Origin: Pseudomonadota bacterium
GTDB taxonomy: Bacteria > Pseudomonadota > Gammaproteobacteria > Acidithiobacillales > Acidithiobacillaceae
Assembly (NCBI GenBank): GCA_021839095.1
Contig: JAKCBU010000013.1
Location: forward strand, 1-12,430
Direction: 5' to 3'
Length of the DNA stretch: 12,430 bases
In this document: in pieces, positions 1-6,806 of the stretch
Numbering within the stretch: position 1 is the first letter of the stretch
Layout: the number at the start of each line of letters is the position of its first letter
Notes under the pieces: model-generated
The model's database searches: none
What the model saw: only the letters and a program-made list of their open reading frames with translations
What the model was told of the DNA's origin: nothing
Program-made: the position numbers and the translations under genes

Positions 1-1
1 C

Positions 2-328
2 ATCACGCTGACTTGGCTGCAGCGTATTCCCTTGTGGCTGACGGTCGCCGTCATCTCCCGGGATCTGCTGATCACGGGGGGTAGCCTGCTCTACCTGTTA
101 CTCATTGGGAAGTTTGTGGCCAGTCCGACGTTGTTGTCCAAATGGAACACGGCCTTGCAGTTTGGGGTCATCGTGTCGGTGTTGGCGGAGGCGGCGCTCC
201 ATACGCGTTTCCCGCTGTTACCCATTTTCGTGCTGGCGTTCTTGATGGCGGTGATATCCGGGGGGCAGTATGCCTGGGTTTGGAGCCGCAAGGCGATTGC
301 TCAGGAGGGGGCTTCCAACGAACCATGA
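2..328 (+). CDS. CDP-alcohol phosphatidyltransferase family protein, C-terminal part (5' end outside window)
   Basis: The reading frame is open from the first bases of the window and ends with TGA at 326-328, so only the last ~108 residues are present. What is visible is strongly hydrophobic, with about three membrane segments. A stretch around IPLWLTVAVISRDLLI resembles the middle of PgsA-like CDP-alcohol phosphatidyltransferases, which move a phosphatidyl group from CDP-diacylglycerol onto an alcohol in the inner membrane. The family's catalytic signature (D-x2-DG-x2-AR-x8-G-x3-D-x3-D) lies upstream of this part of the protein and therefore outside the window, so neither activity nor substrate can be judged. 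The stop codon overlaps the start of hda by 4 bases (ATGA, 325-328), which suggests translational coupling. The family call rests on remembered similarity of the C-terminal half only. Confidence 0.65.
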   Translation: MTLTWLQRIPLWLTVAVISRDLLITGGSLLYLLLIGKFVASPTLLSKWNTALQFGVIVSVLAEAALHTRFPLLPIFVLAFLMAVISGGQYAWVWSRKAIAQEGASNEP

Positions 329-1044
329 TGGGCAAGCGGCAACTCATTCTGCCCCTGGGAGGGTATCCGCAATTGACCCTGGAGGGCTATTATCCCGTTC
401 CTAACGCGGAGGCGTTGTGTGCGGTGCAGAACCTCTTGGGAGGGGAACGGCGAAATCCCTCACTCTATCTTCATGGTCCCAGTGGCGCGGGGAAAAGTCA
501 CCTGCTGCAGGGAGCCGCCGCCGCGGTGCCCGGATGGGTGCCTTACATCGATTGCAAGGAAGTAACCACGCCCTTCGGGGCCGCAACGACCGCGGAGGCA
601 TTTGCCAGTTTGGCGGCAGCTCCGCTGTTGTGTCTGGACAATATCGACGCTTGGGCAGGTCAGCGCGATAAAGAAATTTTTTGCTTCGACCTCTATAATG
701 AGCGTATGCGTATCCAGAAGCCCATCCTCTTCGCCAGCCGACAAGCGCCGCAGATCGCGAATTGGGTGCTTCCGGACTGGGCCAGCCGGGTGACTGCATG
801 TCTACAATATGTTTTGCATCTGCCCAACGACGCAGAGCGCCGGGTGGTTTTGCAGGAGATGGCGCAACGCCGAGGCTTGCGGATGGGTGAAGACGTGGCC
901 CGCTACCTGTTGAGGCATCACCCGCGTGATCTCGGCGCGTTGGACAGGCTGTTGAATCTGTTGGATACCCGTAGCTGGGAGTGTCAGCGCGAGTTGACCA
1001 TTCCTTTTGTTCGCCTTTGTCTGGCCGAGGGGCGGCCATCATGA
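325..1044 (+). CDS. hda: DnaA regulatory inactivator Hda
   Basis: The product is 239 aa, about the usual length for Hda, a DnaA-related AAA+ protein. With the DNA-loaded beta clamp, Hda stimulates hydrolysis of DnaA-bound ATP after initiation and so limits re-replication. Near the N-terminus QLILPL (residues 6-11) matches the beta-clamp-binding motif of E. coli Hda (QLSLPL). A full Walker A, GPSGAGKSH, lies at 51-59 and a Walker B-like LLCLDNID at 101-108. LPDWASRV at 149-156 matches the LPDLASR box of the family. The C-terminal ELTIPFV (223-229) matches the E. coli LTIPFV ending. The first ATG overlaps the upstream stop (ATGA). A second ATG follows directly at 328. The purine-rich AGGAGGGGG at 303-311 is too far for a normal Shine-Dalgarno, so coupling probably drives initiation. 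The gene ends in a 4-base overlap with the next gene. Confidence 0.93.
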   Translation: MMGKRQLILPLGGYPQLTLEGYYPVPNAEALCAVQNLLGGERRNPSLYLHGPSGAGKSHLLQGAAAAVPGWVPYIDCKEVTTPFGAATTAEAFASLAAAPLLCLDNIDAWAGQRDKEIFCFDLYNERMRIQKPILFASRQAPQIANWVLPDWASRVTACLQYVLHLPNDAERRVVLQEMAQRRGLRMGEDVARYLLRHHPRDLGALDRLLNLLDTRSWECQRELTIPFVRLCLAEGRPS

Positions 1045-1922
1045 TCGGAGGGGGGCCACCAAACCGGTGCCTCCGCCAGAAGGACAATGCCTCGATGCCG
1101 CTTCCCAGGGCGAATATCCACCGCGGGCGGCGTATGCTTCATCGGATATATCGCGCGTGGCATGGTTTCTGGCTCGATGATTGCGTCGACCGTGCAGGCT
1201 TGCTCGCCTATGGGACGCTCTTCAGCTTGGTTCCGCTGGTGGTGGTGGTCTTTAGCTTGTGGAATCTGGTGGGGTTCAGCCTATCACACCGTGCCCAGGT
1301 CGATCGTTTGATTTTGCACAGTTTTGTTCCAGAGGCGGGAGATACGATTCTGCGCCAGGTGAACCACCTTGCAGCGCGAGGTGCGGAATTGAGCATTTTT
1401 GGCATATTGGGGCTGAGTGTTACCGCGATCCTCCTGATTCATTCCGTCGAGCGGCACTTCAATGCGATCTGGGGGGTTGTGCCGGGGCGTCTGTGGTATC
1501 GCTTTTTACGTTACCTGGTCACGCTTGTGGTTGGTCCACTCAGTCTTGTACTTATATTGCCTCTGCTCGGCCCTCTACAGCCTGTGCTGGCTTATCTGGC
1601 ACATCTCCCGGTTATTCCGGATTTTTTGAGTTATGTCCTTGCCTTTCTGGTGGTCACGGTGATGATGACGGTGTTCTACAAGACACTGCCTTCGGCGCGT
1701 ACGCGCTGGCGGGACGTCCTTCTGGGCGGGGTATCCGCCGCCATCCTGTTTGAGGTGACCAAGGTTGCGCTGGCAGGCTATCTGCAATTCTCAACTTTCG
1801 AAACCATATACGGCGCTCTGGGCGCCTTCCTCATTTTTCTCCTCTGGTTATATATGGCCTGGGCCAGTATTTTGTTCGGTGCGGAGATGGCCGCCTCCGC
1901 CATGATGGAGGACGACCATTAG
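1041..1922 (+). CDS. YihY/virulence factor BrkB family inner-membrane protein
   Basis: This is a 293-aa protein with about six hydrophobic segments (roughly residues 53-80, 117-137, 155-182, 192-214, 226-247 and 256-282) after a basic N-terminus. Family hallmarks are visible: RAGLLAYGTLFSLVPL near 51-66, FNAIW at 140-144, YKTLPSARTRWRDVLLG at 213-229, and IYGALGAFLIFLLWLYMAW at 256-274 followed by FGAE. Members were once misnamed ribonuclease BN. They are integral membrane proteins of uncertain function, so no reaction is claimed. The ATG at 1041 overlaps the hda stop (ATGA) and has GAGGGG (1027-1032) 8 bases upstream, which favours it over in-frame ATGs at 1095 and 1134. The first ~35 residues are poorly conserved in character, so a later start stays possible. 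It is the last gene of the upstream operon. Confidence 0.88.
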   Translation: MIGGGPPNRCLRQKDNASMPLPRANIHRGRRMLHRIYRAWHGFWLDDCVDRAGLLAYGTLFSLVPLVVVVFSLWNLVGFSLSHRAQVDRLILHSFVPEAGDTILRQVNHLAARGAELSIFGILGLSVTAILLIHSVERHFNAIWGVVPGRLWYRFLRYLVTLVVGPLSLVLILPLLGPLQPVLAYLAHLPVIPDFLSYVLAFLVVTVMMTVFYKTLPSARTRWRDVLLGGVSAAILFEVTKVALAGYLQFSTFETIYGALGAFLIFLLWLYMAWASILFGAEMAASAMMEDDH

Positions 1923-1944
1923 GCGAGACCCCGGTGCGAAAATA

Positions 1945-1966
1945 TCCCGTCCGCGGCGGGAATTTT
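1945..1966 (+). terminator. weak intrinsic terminator candidate after the BrkB-family gene
   Basis: TCCCG (1945-1949) and CGGGA (1957-1961) form a 5-bp stem around a 7-base loop, followed by TTTT at 1963-1966. Flanking A and T bases could extend the stem after a 2x2 mismatch. It lies 22 bases past the stop codon and just before the yceD promoter candidate, where the upstream operon would be expected to end. The stem and T-run are short, so termination may be partial. Confidence 0.4.
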
Positions 1967-1978
1967 GCCGACAAACGC

Positions 1979-2007
1979 TTTACTTGCGCTGCGGTGATCG
2001 CTAATAT
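1979..2007 (+). promoter_or_regulatory. candidate sigma70 promoter for the yceD-rpmF-fab operon
   Basis: TTTACT (1979-1984) and TAATAT (2002-2007) are separated by exactly 17 bases, each matching 4 of 6 consensus positions. The expected transcription start, about 2013-2015, is only 2 to 4 bases before the yceD ATG at 2017, which would give a nearly leaderless mRNA. That fits the absence of a Shine-Dalgarno there. Position and spacing are good but the hexamers are only moderate. Confidence 0.45.
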
Positions 2008-2016
2008 GCCGCGCTT

Positions 2017-2478
2017 ATGTTTTCTGCTAAAGCATCCAGCCTGCCGCTCGCCCGGGTGTCTGTCCAGGGCGACAGACTGAGTGGTGCCGTGGATTTGTCG
2101 GTCTGGATGCGGCTCAGCGAAGCGCTGGTGAGCGTGCGAACGGTGAATGTCAGTATCGACCTGATTCGCAGGGGCCAGGTAGTCACCGCCGATGGCGGCA
2201 TAGAGGTAATCGGTGAAATTCCCTGCGCACGCTGCCTGGGCGCCATGCCGTTACAGCTTACCGTACCGGTGCACACTGGATTGGCGGAACTCGAGTCGGC
2301 GGTTGCTGCGTTGAACCCCGAGTTGGAGGCAGTGCTTGCGGAAAGGGGTGCCGTCGCCTTGCAGAGCTGGCTGGAGGACGAAGTGTTACTGGCCTTGCCC
2401 ATGATCCCGCGTTGCGCGGAGTGGGTGTCCGGGGTATGCGCGGTTTCCGGGCTTGAGCCTTTGCAGTGTGTAGGATGA
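2017..2478 (+). CDS. yceD: YceD family (DUF177) 23S rRNA accumulation protein
   Basis: The protein is 153 aa and its position immediately before rpmF is the conserved proteobacterial location of YceD, a protein needed for normal 23S rRNA levels whose mechanism is unclear. The family CxxC is present (CARC, residues 70-73). So is the conserved acidic/hydrophobic block LEDEVLLALPMIPRC (119-133), equivalent to VEDEIILALPVVP in E. coli. The C-terminus is unusual: homologues normally continue for ~20 more residues and end in an NPFAVLAxLK-type motif, whereas this one ends at LQCVG. No Shine-Dalgarno precedes the ATG, and a promoter candidate sits right against it. The next gene begins 43 bases downstream, consistent with co-transcription. 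Confidence 0.85.
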   Translation: MFSAKASSLPLARVSVQGDRLSGAVDLSVWMRLSEALVSVRTVNVSIDLIRRGQVVTADGGIEVIGEIPCARCLGAMPLQLTVPVHTGLAELESAVAALNPELEAVLAERGAVALQSWLEDEVLLALPMIPRCAEWVSGVCAVSGLEPLQCVG

Positions 2479-2486
2479 ACTTGCAG

Positions 2487-2498
2487 TACACTTGTGTA
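2487..2498. repeat. short inverted repeat in the yceD-rpmF gap
   Basis: TACAC and GTGTA are perfect 5-base arms around TT, between the yceD stop and the rpmF ribosome-binding site. It could be a small hairpin near the L32 start or simply chance. The bases TTGCAGT occur twice nearby (2461 and 2481). No function is assigned. Confidence 0.3.
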
Positions 2499-2521
2499 TA
2501 CCGATTGGGAGAAATTGAGTC

Positions 2522-2707
2522 ATGGCCGTTCCACAAAGTAAAACTTCCCGTTCTCGTCGCGATATGCGGCGCGCCCACGATTTTTTGACGGTGACGAACC
2601 GTTCCATGTGTGCCCAGTGTGGTGCGGCCAAACTGCCCCACCACGTTTGTCCGGAATGTGGCTTTTATAAGGGCCGCGAAGTCGTCAAGAAGGCGGTTGA
2701 GGCCTGA
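2522..2707 (+). CDS. rpmF: 50S ribosomal protein L32
   Basis: At 61 aa this has the standard length of bacterial L32, a small protein of the large ribosomal subunit. It starts with the family signature [19 protein letters not shown]. It carries four zinc-ribbon cysteines, Cys30, Cys33, Cys43 and Cys46 (CAQC and CPEC), so this is the zinc-binding (C+) form. A GGGAGA sequence (2507-2512) lies about 9 bases before the ATG. The protein is very basic at the N-terminus, as expected for an rRNA-binding protein. It sits between yceD and plsX, the usual arrangement coupling ribosome and lipid genes. plsX begins 37 bases after the stop. Confidence 0.98.
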   Translation: MAVPQSKTSRSRRDMRRAHDFLTVTNRSMCAQCGAAKLPHHVCPECGFYKGREVVKKAVEA

Positions 2708-2744
2708 CCGGGCCTTTGTGCCAGGTATCCCCGGGGGCTTTGCG

Positions 2745-3770
2745 ATGCCGCATATCGCGGTAGATGCCATGAGTGGTGATTTTGGCCCATCGATGGTGGT
2801 GCACGCCATCCGCGATCTGGTCAAAGATCACCCGGATGTTATTTTTCGTGTGGTCGGCGATGCGGATGCCCTCCGGCAAGAGCTGTCCCGTGCGCGACTG
2901 CAGAATTCTACGCAGGTGATCGTGCATCACGCCAGTCAGGTGGTTGCCATGGACGAGACTCCCTCGCAAGCGTTACGCGGCAAGCGGGATTCCTCCATGC
3001 ATATCGCCATCGGTCTGTTGCGCGAAGGCCATGCCGACGCGGTGGTCAGCGCGGGCAATACCGGTGCGCTCATGGCGTTGGGCAAGGTGTTTCTCCGCAC
3101 CATTCCCGGAATTGACCGACCGGCCATCGCGGCTTTTCTGCCGACGACGACGGGACGCTTCCTCGCGCTGGATATGGGGGCCAATGTGGATTGCCACCCC
3201 GAACATCTTTTCCAGTTCGCGGTGATGGGTTCGATACTTGCCGAGCAGGTCATGGGAGTGACCAAACCGCGTGTCGGCCTGCTCAACATCGGTTCCGAGG
3301 AGATCAAAGGCAACGAGCAAGTCAAGGAAGCGGCGCTGCTCCTGCGTGCCAGTCATCTGAATTTCATCGGCAATGTCGAGGGTTCGGACATTTATCGGGG
3401 CGTTGCCGACGTGGTGGTTTGTGACGGTTTTGTGGGTAATGTGGCGCTCAAGACTTCTGAGGGACTGGCGGCGATGATCCGTCGGGAGTTGCGAGCGAGC
3501 TATACCCACGGCTGGTATGGGCGTGTCGCTTATCTGGTGAATCGGCCTATTCTGCAGCGTCTGCGTCGCCGCTTGGACTCCCGCCAATATAACGGCGCGA
3601 CGCTGTTGGGTCTGAATGGTATCGTCATCAAGAGTCACGGGAATGCCGACCGGTTTGCTTTCGCCTGCGCGCTGGAAGTCGCCATCACCGAAGCCAAGCA
3701 CCGGCTCACCCTGCACATAGCCGAAGTGATTCAGGAACGCCTCGATCCGGCGGTGCGAAGCAGCGCGTGA
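2745..3770 (+). CDS. plsX: phosphate acyltransferase PlsX
   Basis: PlsX converts acyl-ACP and phosphate to acyl-phosphate, the donor used by PlsY in the first step of phospholipid synthesis, and acts at the inner face of the membrane. The 341-aa length is typical. The N-terminal [16 protein letters not shown] fits the family start (xLAxDxMGGDxGP), with Ser in place of the usual first Gly at residue 10. Further conserved blocks are SAGNTGA (102-108), LDMGANVDC (142-150), [13 protein letters not shown] (179-191) and [14 protein letters not shown] (224-237). The frame is open further upstream into rpmF, but homology begins at the ATG at 2745, which has a G-rich sequence (2733-2737) 7 bases before it. 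The stop overlaps the fabH GTG start (GTGA, 3767-3770). Confidence 0.97.
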   Translation: MPHIAVDAMSGDFGPSMVVHAIRDLVKDHPDVIFRVVGDADALRQELSRARLQNSTQVIVHHASQVVAMDETPSQALRGKRDSSMHIAIGLLREGHADAVVSAGNTGALMALGKVFLRTIPGIDRPAIAAFLPTTTGRFLALDMGANVDCHPEHLFQFAVMGSILAEQVMGVTKPRVGLLNIGSEEIKGNEQVKEAALLLRASHLNFIGNVEGSDIYRGVADVVVCDGFVGNVALKTSEGLAAMIRRELRASYTHGWYGRVAYLVNRPILQRLRRRLDSRQYNGATLLGLNGIVIKSHGNADRFAFACALEVAITEAKHRLTLHIAEVIQERLDPAVRSSA

Positions 3771-4711
3771 AACCCATTTACAGCCGTATCGTAGCCACCG
3801 GCGGCTACTTGCCGGAGCGTGTCCTCAGTAACCACGACCTTGCGCAAATGGTGGAGACCAGCGATGCCTGGATCTTCGCGCGTACCGGCATCCGCACCCG
3901 GCGTATCGTCGCAGCCGACGAGAAAACCGTAGATTTAGCCGAAGCCGCGGCGCGCCAGGCTCTGGAAGATGCCGGCCTGTGTGCCGAGGATCTGGACCTC
4001 ATCGTGGTCGCGACGACCACCCCGGATCAGATATTCCCCAGCACCGCTTGCTTGTTGCAAGCGCGGTTGGGCAATCACGGTGCGCCCGCCTTTGATATCC
4101 AGGCGGTATGCACCGGATTCATCTACGCGCTGGCTACCGCCGACCGCTTCATTCGCTGCGGCGGGACGCGACATGCCCTGGTCGTCGGCGCGGAAAGCAT
4201 GTCTCGCATTGTCGACTGGACGGATCGTGGCACCTGCATCCTTTTTGGGGATGGCGCGGGTGCGGTGATTCTCGGCGCGTCCGATGAGCCCGGCGTGATC
4301 TCCACCCACATCCACGCCGATGGGGCGTATGCCGATCTGCTTCAGGTTCCTGGCGGGGAGACACGGATGACCATGCAGGGCAATGCGGTGTTCCGCATGG
4401 CGGTGCGCACGCTTGGCGAGATGGTTCAGGAAACGCTGGCGGCCAACGCACTGGATTCCGCGGATATCGACTGGCTGGTGCCGCATCAGGCCAATATCCG
4501 CATCATCCAGGCAACGGCGGACAAATTGGGTCTATCGATGGAACGGGTGGTGACTACTGTGCAACATCATGGTAATACTTCAGCAGCTTCGGTACCGCTG
4601 GCCCTGGATGACGCGGCCCGGCGCGGTTGTTTCCAACCGGGCCAGCGCCTTCTGCTGGAGGCATTCGGTGGTGGTTTTACCTGGGGATCCGCGCTCCTGC
4701 GCTGGAGCTGA
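3767..4711 (+). CDS. fabH: 3-oxoacyl-ACP synthase III (beta-ketoacyl-ACP synthase III)
   Basis: FabH condenses acetyl-CoA with malonyl-ACP to start type II fatty acid synthesis in the cytoplasm. The 314-aa protein shows the full thiolase-fold catalytic triad: Cys115 in [10 protein letters not shown], His240 in VPHQANIRI and Asn270 in HHGNTSAAS. These correspond to C112, H244 and N274 of E. coli. The N-terminal [16 protein letters not shown] (31-46) and C-terminal [19 protein letters not shown] are also typical. Translation starts at GTG 3767, overlapping the plsX stop by 4 bases, so the two are probably coupled. The gap to fabD is 37 bases. Confidence 0.97.
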   Translation: MKPIYSRIVATGGYLPERVLSNHDLAQMVETSDAWIFARTGIRTRRIVAADEKTVDLAEAAARQALEDAGLCAEDLDLIVVATTTPDQIFPSTACLLQARLGNHGAPAFDIQAVCTGFIYALATADRFIRCGGTRHALVVGAESMSRIVDWTDRGTCILFGDGAGAVILGASDEPGVISTHIHADGAYADLLQVPGGETRMTMQGNAVFRMAVRTLGEMVQETLAANALDSADIDWLVPHQANIRIIQATADKLGLSMERVVTTVQHHGNTSAASVPLALDDAARRGCFQPGQRLLLEAFGGGFTWGSALLRWS

Positions 4712-4714
4712 ACG

Positions 4715-4730
4715 CCAGGTATTGTCCTGG
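4715..4730 (+). repeat. small hairpin between fabH and fabD
   Basis: CCAGG (4715-4719) and CCTGG (4726-4730) can pair around a 6-base loop. GGTATTG is also directly repeated at 4718-4724 and 4729-4735. No T-run follows, so it is not a convincing terminator. It ends 7 bases before the fabD Shine-Dalgarno and might influence its use. Confidence 0.3.
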
Positions 4731-4737
4731 TATTGAG

Positions 4738-4744
4738 AGGAGGT
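4738..4744 (+). promoter_or_regulatory. strong ribosome-binding site for fabD (TTG start)
   Basis: AGGAGGT, fully complementary to the 16S rRNA tail, lies 4 bases before TTG at 4749. It decides the rare start codon: protein homology to FabD begins at that codon and no ATG or GTG is available nearby in frame. Confidence 0.8.
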
Positions 4745-4748
4745 TCGC

Positions 4749-5684
4749 TTGCACGGCTCTATTGCCTTTGTTTTTCCCGGCCAGGGTTCACAGTCTTTGA
4801 ATATGCTGGCTGATCTTGGAAGCGGTTATCCGCTGGTAAAAGAGATTTTTGCCGAAGCTTCCGCCCTCCTGGGAGAAGACCTTTGGTCGCTCACCCAGGA
4901 GGGGCCTGTCGAGAAGCTCAATCAGACGTGCCTCACCCAACCCGTGATGCTGACCGCCGGATATGCCGTCTATCGGGTTTGGGAAGAGGAGGGCGGTATT
5001 TTCCCGGATTTTGTGGCCGGGCACTCGTTGGGTGAATACACCGCCTTGGTGGTGGCGGGGGCTGTGGATTTTGCCGATGCCGTGCGATTGGTCGCCGAGC
5101 GGGGCCGTTTGATGCAGGAGGCGGTTCCCGAAGGCGTGGGAGCGATGGCGGCCATCATCGGTTTAGGGGATGACGATGTCAAACAGCTTTGTGCCGAGGA
5201 GGCCCATAAGGAAGTGCTTGCCGCAGCCAATTTTAATGCACCGGGACAGGTGGTGGTCGCGGGTGACCAAGCGGCTGTCGAACGTCTGATGGAGGCCGCG
5301 CGCGTGGCGGGTGCGAAGCGTGTGGTGATGCTTCCGGTCAGTGTTCCCAGTCACTGCAGTCTGATGGTGCCCGCGGCGGAGCGTTTCGCGGCAGTGCTGG
5401 AAACCGTCACCTTCCGTGCCCCCAAAGCCGTGGTCGTGCACAATGCCGATGTGCAGAGCCACCATAATCCCGAATCGATTCGAGCAGTGCTCGCCAAGCA
5501 ACTGCACGCGCCGGTGCGTTGGACGGAGACCATTCGCCACCTTGCGCGGCAAGGCGCCATGACCTTCGTGGAAATGGGCCCTGGGCGCGTCCTGTCGGGA
5601 CTCGGTAAACGCATTGAACCCAGTTTGACCATGCTCCATGTCGAAGATGGCAAGAGTCTCAAGGCCACCCTGGAGGCCATTTGA
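4749..5684 (+). CDS. fabD: malonyl-CoA:ACP S-malonyltransferase
   Basis: FabD loads malonyl groups from malonyl-CoA onto AcpP to supply every elongation cycle. The 311-aa protein matches E. coli FabD along its length. It has the FVFPGQGSQ opening (7-15), GHSLGEY with nucleophile Ser93 (91-97), ERGRLMQEAVPEGVGAMAA with the carboxylate-binding Arg118 (117-135), and SVPSHCSLM with catalytic His202 (198-206). E. coli uses S92, R117 and H201. The ending FVEMGPGRVLSGL is also typical. The start codon is TTG, chosen because of the perfect AGGAGGT upstream and because homology begins there. The stop TGA shares its last base with the fabG ATG (TGATG). Confidence 0.97.
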   Translation: MHGSIAFVFPGQGSQSLNMLADLGSGYPLVKEIFAEASALLGEDLWSLTQEGPVEKLNQTCLTQPVMLTAGYAVYRVWEEEGGIFPDFVAGHSLGEYTALVVAGAVDFADAVRLVAERGRLMQEAVPEGVGAMAAIIGLGDDDVKQLCAEEAHKEVLAAANFNAPGQVVVAGDQAAVERLMEAARVAGAKRVVMLPVSVPSHCSLMVPAAERFAAVLETVTFRAPKAVVVHNADVQSHHNPESIRAVLAKQLHAPVRWTETIRHLARQGAMTFVEMGPGRVLSGLGKRIEPSLTMLHVEDGKSLKATLEAI

Positions 5685-6433
5685 TGGGGGGGGTATTAAA
5701 CGGTCAAGTGGCACTGGTCACCGGTGGAAACCGCGGTATTGGCCGTGAAATTGCGCGGGTGCTGGGCGAACAGGGGGCGCAGATCGTCGCCACGGCGACC
5801 ACCCCAGAGGGTGCGGAACGGATTAGCGCTGATTTGGCGGCACAAGGCATCGGTGGTAGAGGGTTCGTTTTGGACGTTACTGACGACGCCGCGATGTCCG
5901 CCTTGCTGACACAGATGGAAACAGACCACAGTGCGCCGACCATACTGGTGAATAACGCAGGGATTACTCGTGACCAGTTACTGTTGCGTATGAAGGATGA
6001 AGACTGGGATGCCGTCATTGCGACCAACTTGCGCGCGGTGTATCGCTTGAGCAAATTGTGTGTGCGGGATATGCTCAAGAGACATTACGGTCGCATAATT
6101 AATGTCACTTCCGTGGTGGGTGTCATGGGTAATGCCGGGCAAAGCAATTATGCGGCGGCCAAGGCGGGTGTGGCCGGATTTACGCGCGCCATGGCGCGAG
6201 AGGTGGCGGCACGCCAAATTACCGTCAATTGTGTGGCCCCGGGTTTTATCCGTACCGATATGACGGACGGGCTGAACGAAGCGCATCGGGCGGCATTGAT
6301 GCAGCAGATTCCTGCGGGCAGATTGGGCACCGTCGCCGATGTGGCGGCAGCGGTCGCTTATCTGGCCAGCCCACAGTCGGGTTACGTGACCGGTCAAACT
6401 CTGCATGTCAATGGTGGTCTGTGGATGGGTTGA
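5684..6433 (+). CDS. fabG: 3-oxoacyl-ACP reductase FabG
   Basis: FabG performs the NADPH-dependent reduction of 3-oxoacyl-ACP to 3-hydroxyacyl-ACP. The 249-aa short-chain dehydrogenase has the nucleotide-binding TGGNRGIG (13-20), NNAG (90-93), and the complete catalytic tetrad Asn115, Ser143, Tyr156 and Lys160. The ending YVTGQTLHVNGGLWM is classic. GGAGG (5672-5676), inside the end of fabD, lies 7 bases before the ATG, and the ATG overlaps the fabD stop. The codons right after the ATG form a run of eight G (5686-5693). A one-base change there would shift the frame at residue 2 to 4. Confidence 0.97.
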   Translation: MGGVLNGQVALVTGGNRGIGREIARVLGEQGAQIVATATTPEGAERISADLAAQGIGGRGFVLDVTDDAAMSALLTQMETDHSAPTILVNNAGITRDQLLLRMKDEDWDAVIATNLRAVYRLSKLCVRDMLKRHYGRIINVTSVVGVMGNAGQSNYAAAKAGVAGFTRAMAREVAARQITVNCVAPGFIRTDMTDGLNEAHRAALMQQIPAGRLGTVADVAAAVAYLASPQSGYVTGQTLHVNGGLWMG

Positions 6434-6485
6434 GGGTGCGGATGGCTTTACAGGACTGTATGCCCTGTGGTCCAATCTCGCCGAC

Positions 6486-6491
6486 TATAAT
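6486..6491 (+). promoter_or_regulatory. candidate internal promoter (-10) for acpP
   Basis: A perfect TATAAT lies in the 88-base gap between fabG and acpP, about 30 bases before the acpP ATG. The predicted start near 6498 would give a leader of about 24 bases including the ribosome-binding site. No good -35 is present at 16-18 bases (the region reads CCCTGT), so it would need an activator or be weak. An inverted repeat (ACAGG 6450-6454 with CCTGT 6464-6468) covers the -35 region. Confidence 0.45.
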
Positions 6492-6521
6492 TTTTCTTAA
6501 CCAACAGAGGAGCTTCTCCCA

Positions 6522-6770
6522 ATGGACAATGTGGCAGAACGTGTAAAGAAGGTGGTGGTGGAGCAGTTGGGCGTCAATGAGGACGAAGTGACCAATGAAG
6601 CCTCTTTCGTGGATGATCTGGGTGCGGACTCGCTGGATACCGTGGAGTTGGTGATGGCGTTGGAAGAAGAATTTGATTGTGAAATCCCTGATGAGGAAGC
6701 GGAGAAGATCGCCACCGTGCAGCAGGCTATTGACTATGTCTCTGCCCATATGCCGACCAAGGACGCCTGA
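6522..6770 (+). CDS. acpP: acyl carrier protein
   Basis: AcpP carries growing acyl chains on a 4'-phosphopantetheine arm for the Fab enzymes, PlsX and other acyltransferases. The 82-aa product is strongly acidic, with the DSL phosphopantetheine site [10 protein letters not shown] giving Ser37 as the attachment residue. The helix II and III sequences ([20 protein letters not shown], then [12 protein letters not shown]) are those of proteobacterial AcpP. AGAGGAG (6506-6512) lies 9 bases before the ATG. The longer gap upstream and the TATAAT there suggest extra, separate expression, in keeping with the abundance of this protein. Confidence 0.98.
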   Translation: MDNVAERVKKVVVEQLGVNEDEVTNEASFVDDLGADSLDTVELVMALEEEFDCEIPDEEAEKIATVQQAIDYVSAHMPTKDA

Positions 6771-6790
6771 GCCTGTTCTGGTGAGGTGAT

Positions 6791-6797
6791 GGAGGAG
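6791..6797 (+). promoter_or_regulatory. strong ribosome-binding site supporting a TTG start for fabF
   Basis: GGAGGAG lies 9 bases before TTG at 6807, the ideal distance. The competing ATG at 6789 lies just before this sequence and has only GAGG two bases upstream (6783-6786). This site is the main reason for placing the fabF start at 6807. Confidence 0.65.
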
Positions 6798-6806
6798 AAT
6801 AAGCGT

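Noticed and set aside
401..1087. Open frame of 228 codons on the - strand across hda
   Set aside because: Shadow of hda; the translation is rich in Arg, Pro and Ser as expected for an antisense frame in GC-rich DNA.
2973..3716. Open frame of 247 codons on the - strand across plsX
   Set aside because: Shadow of plsX; low-complexity translation with no motif.
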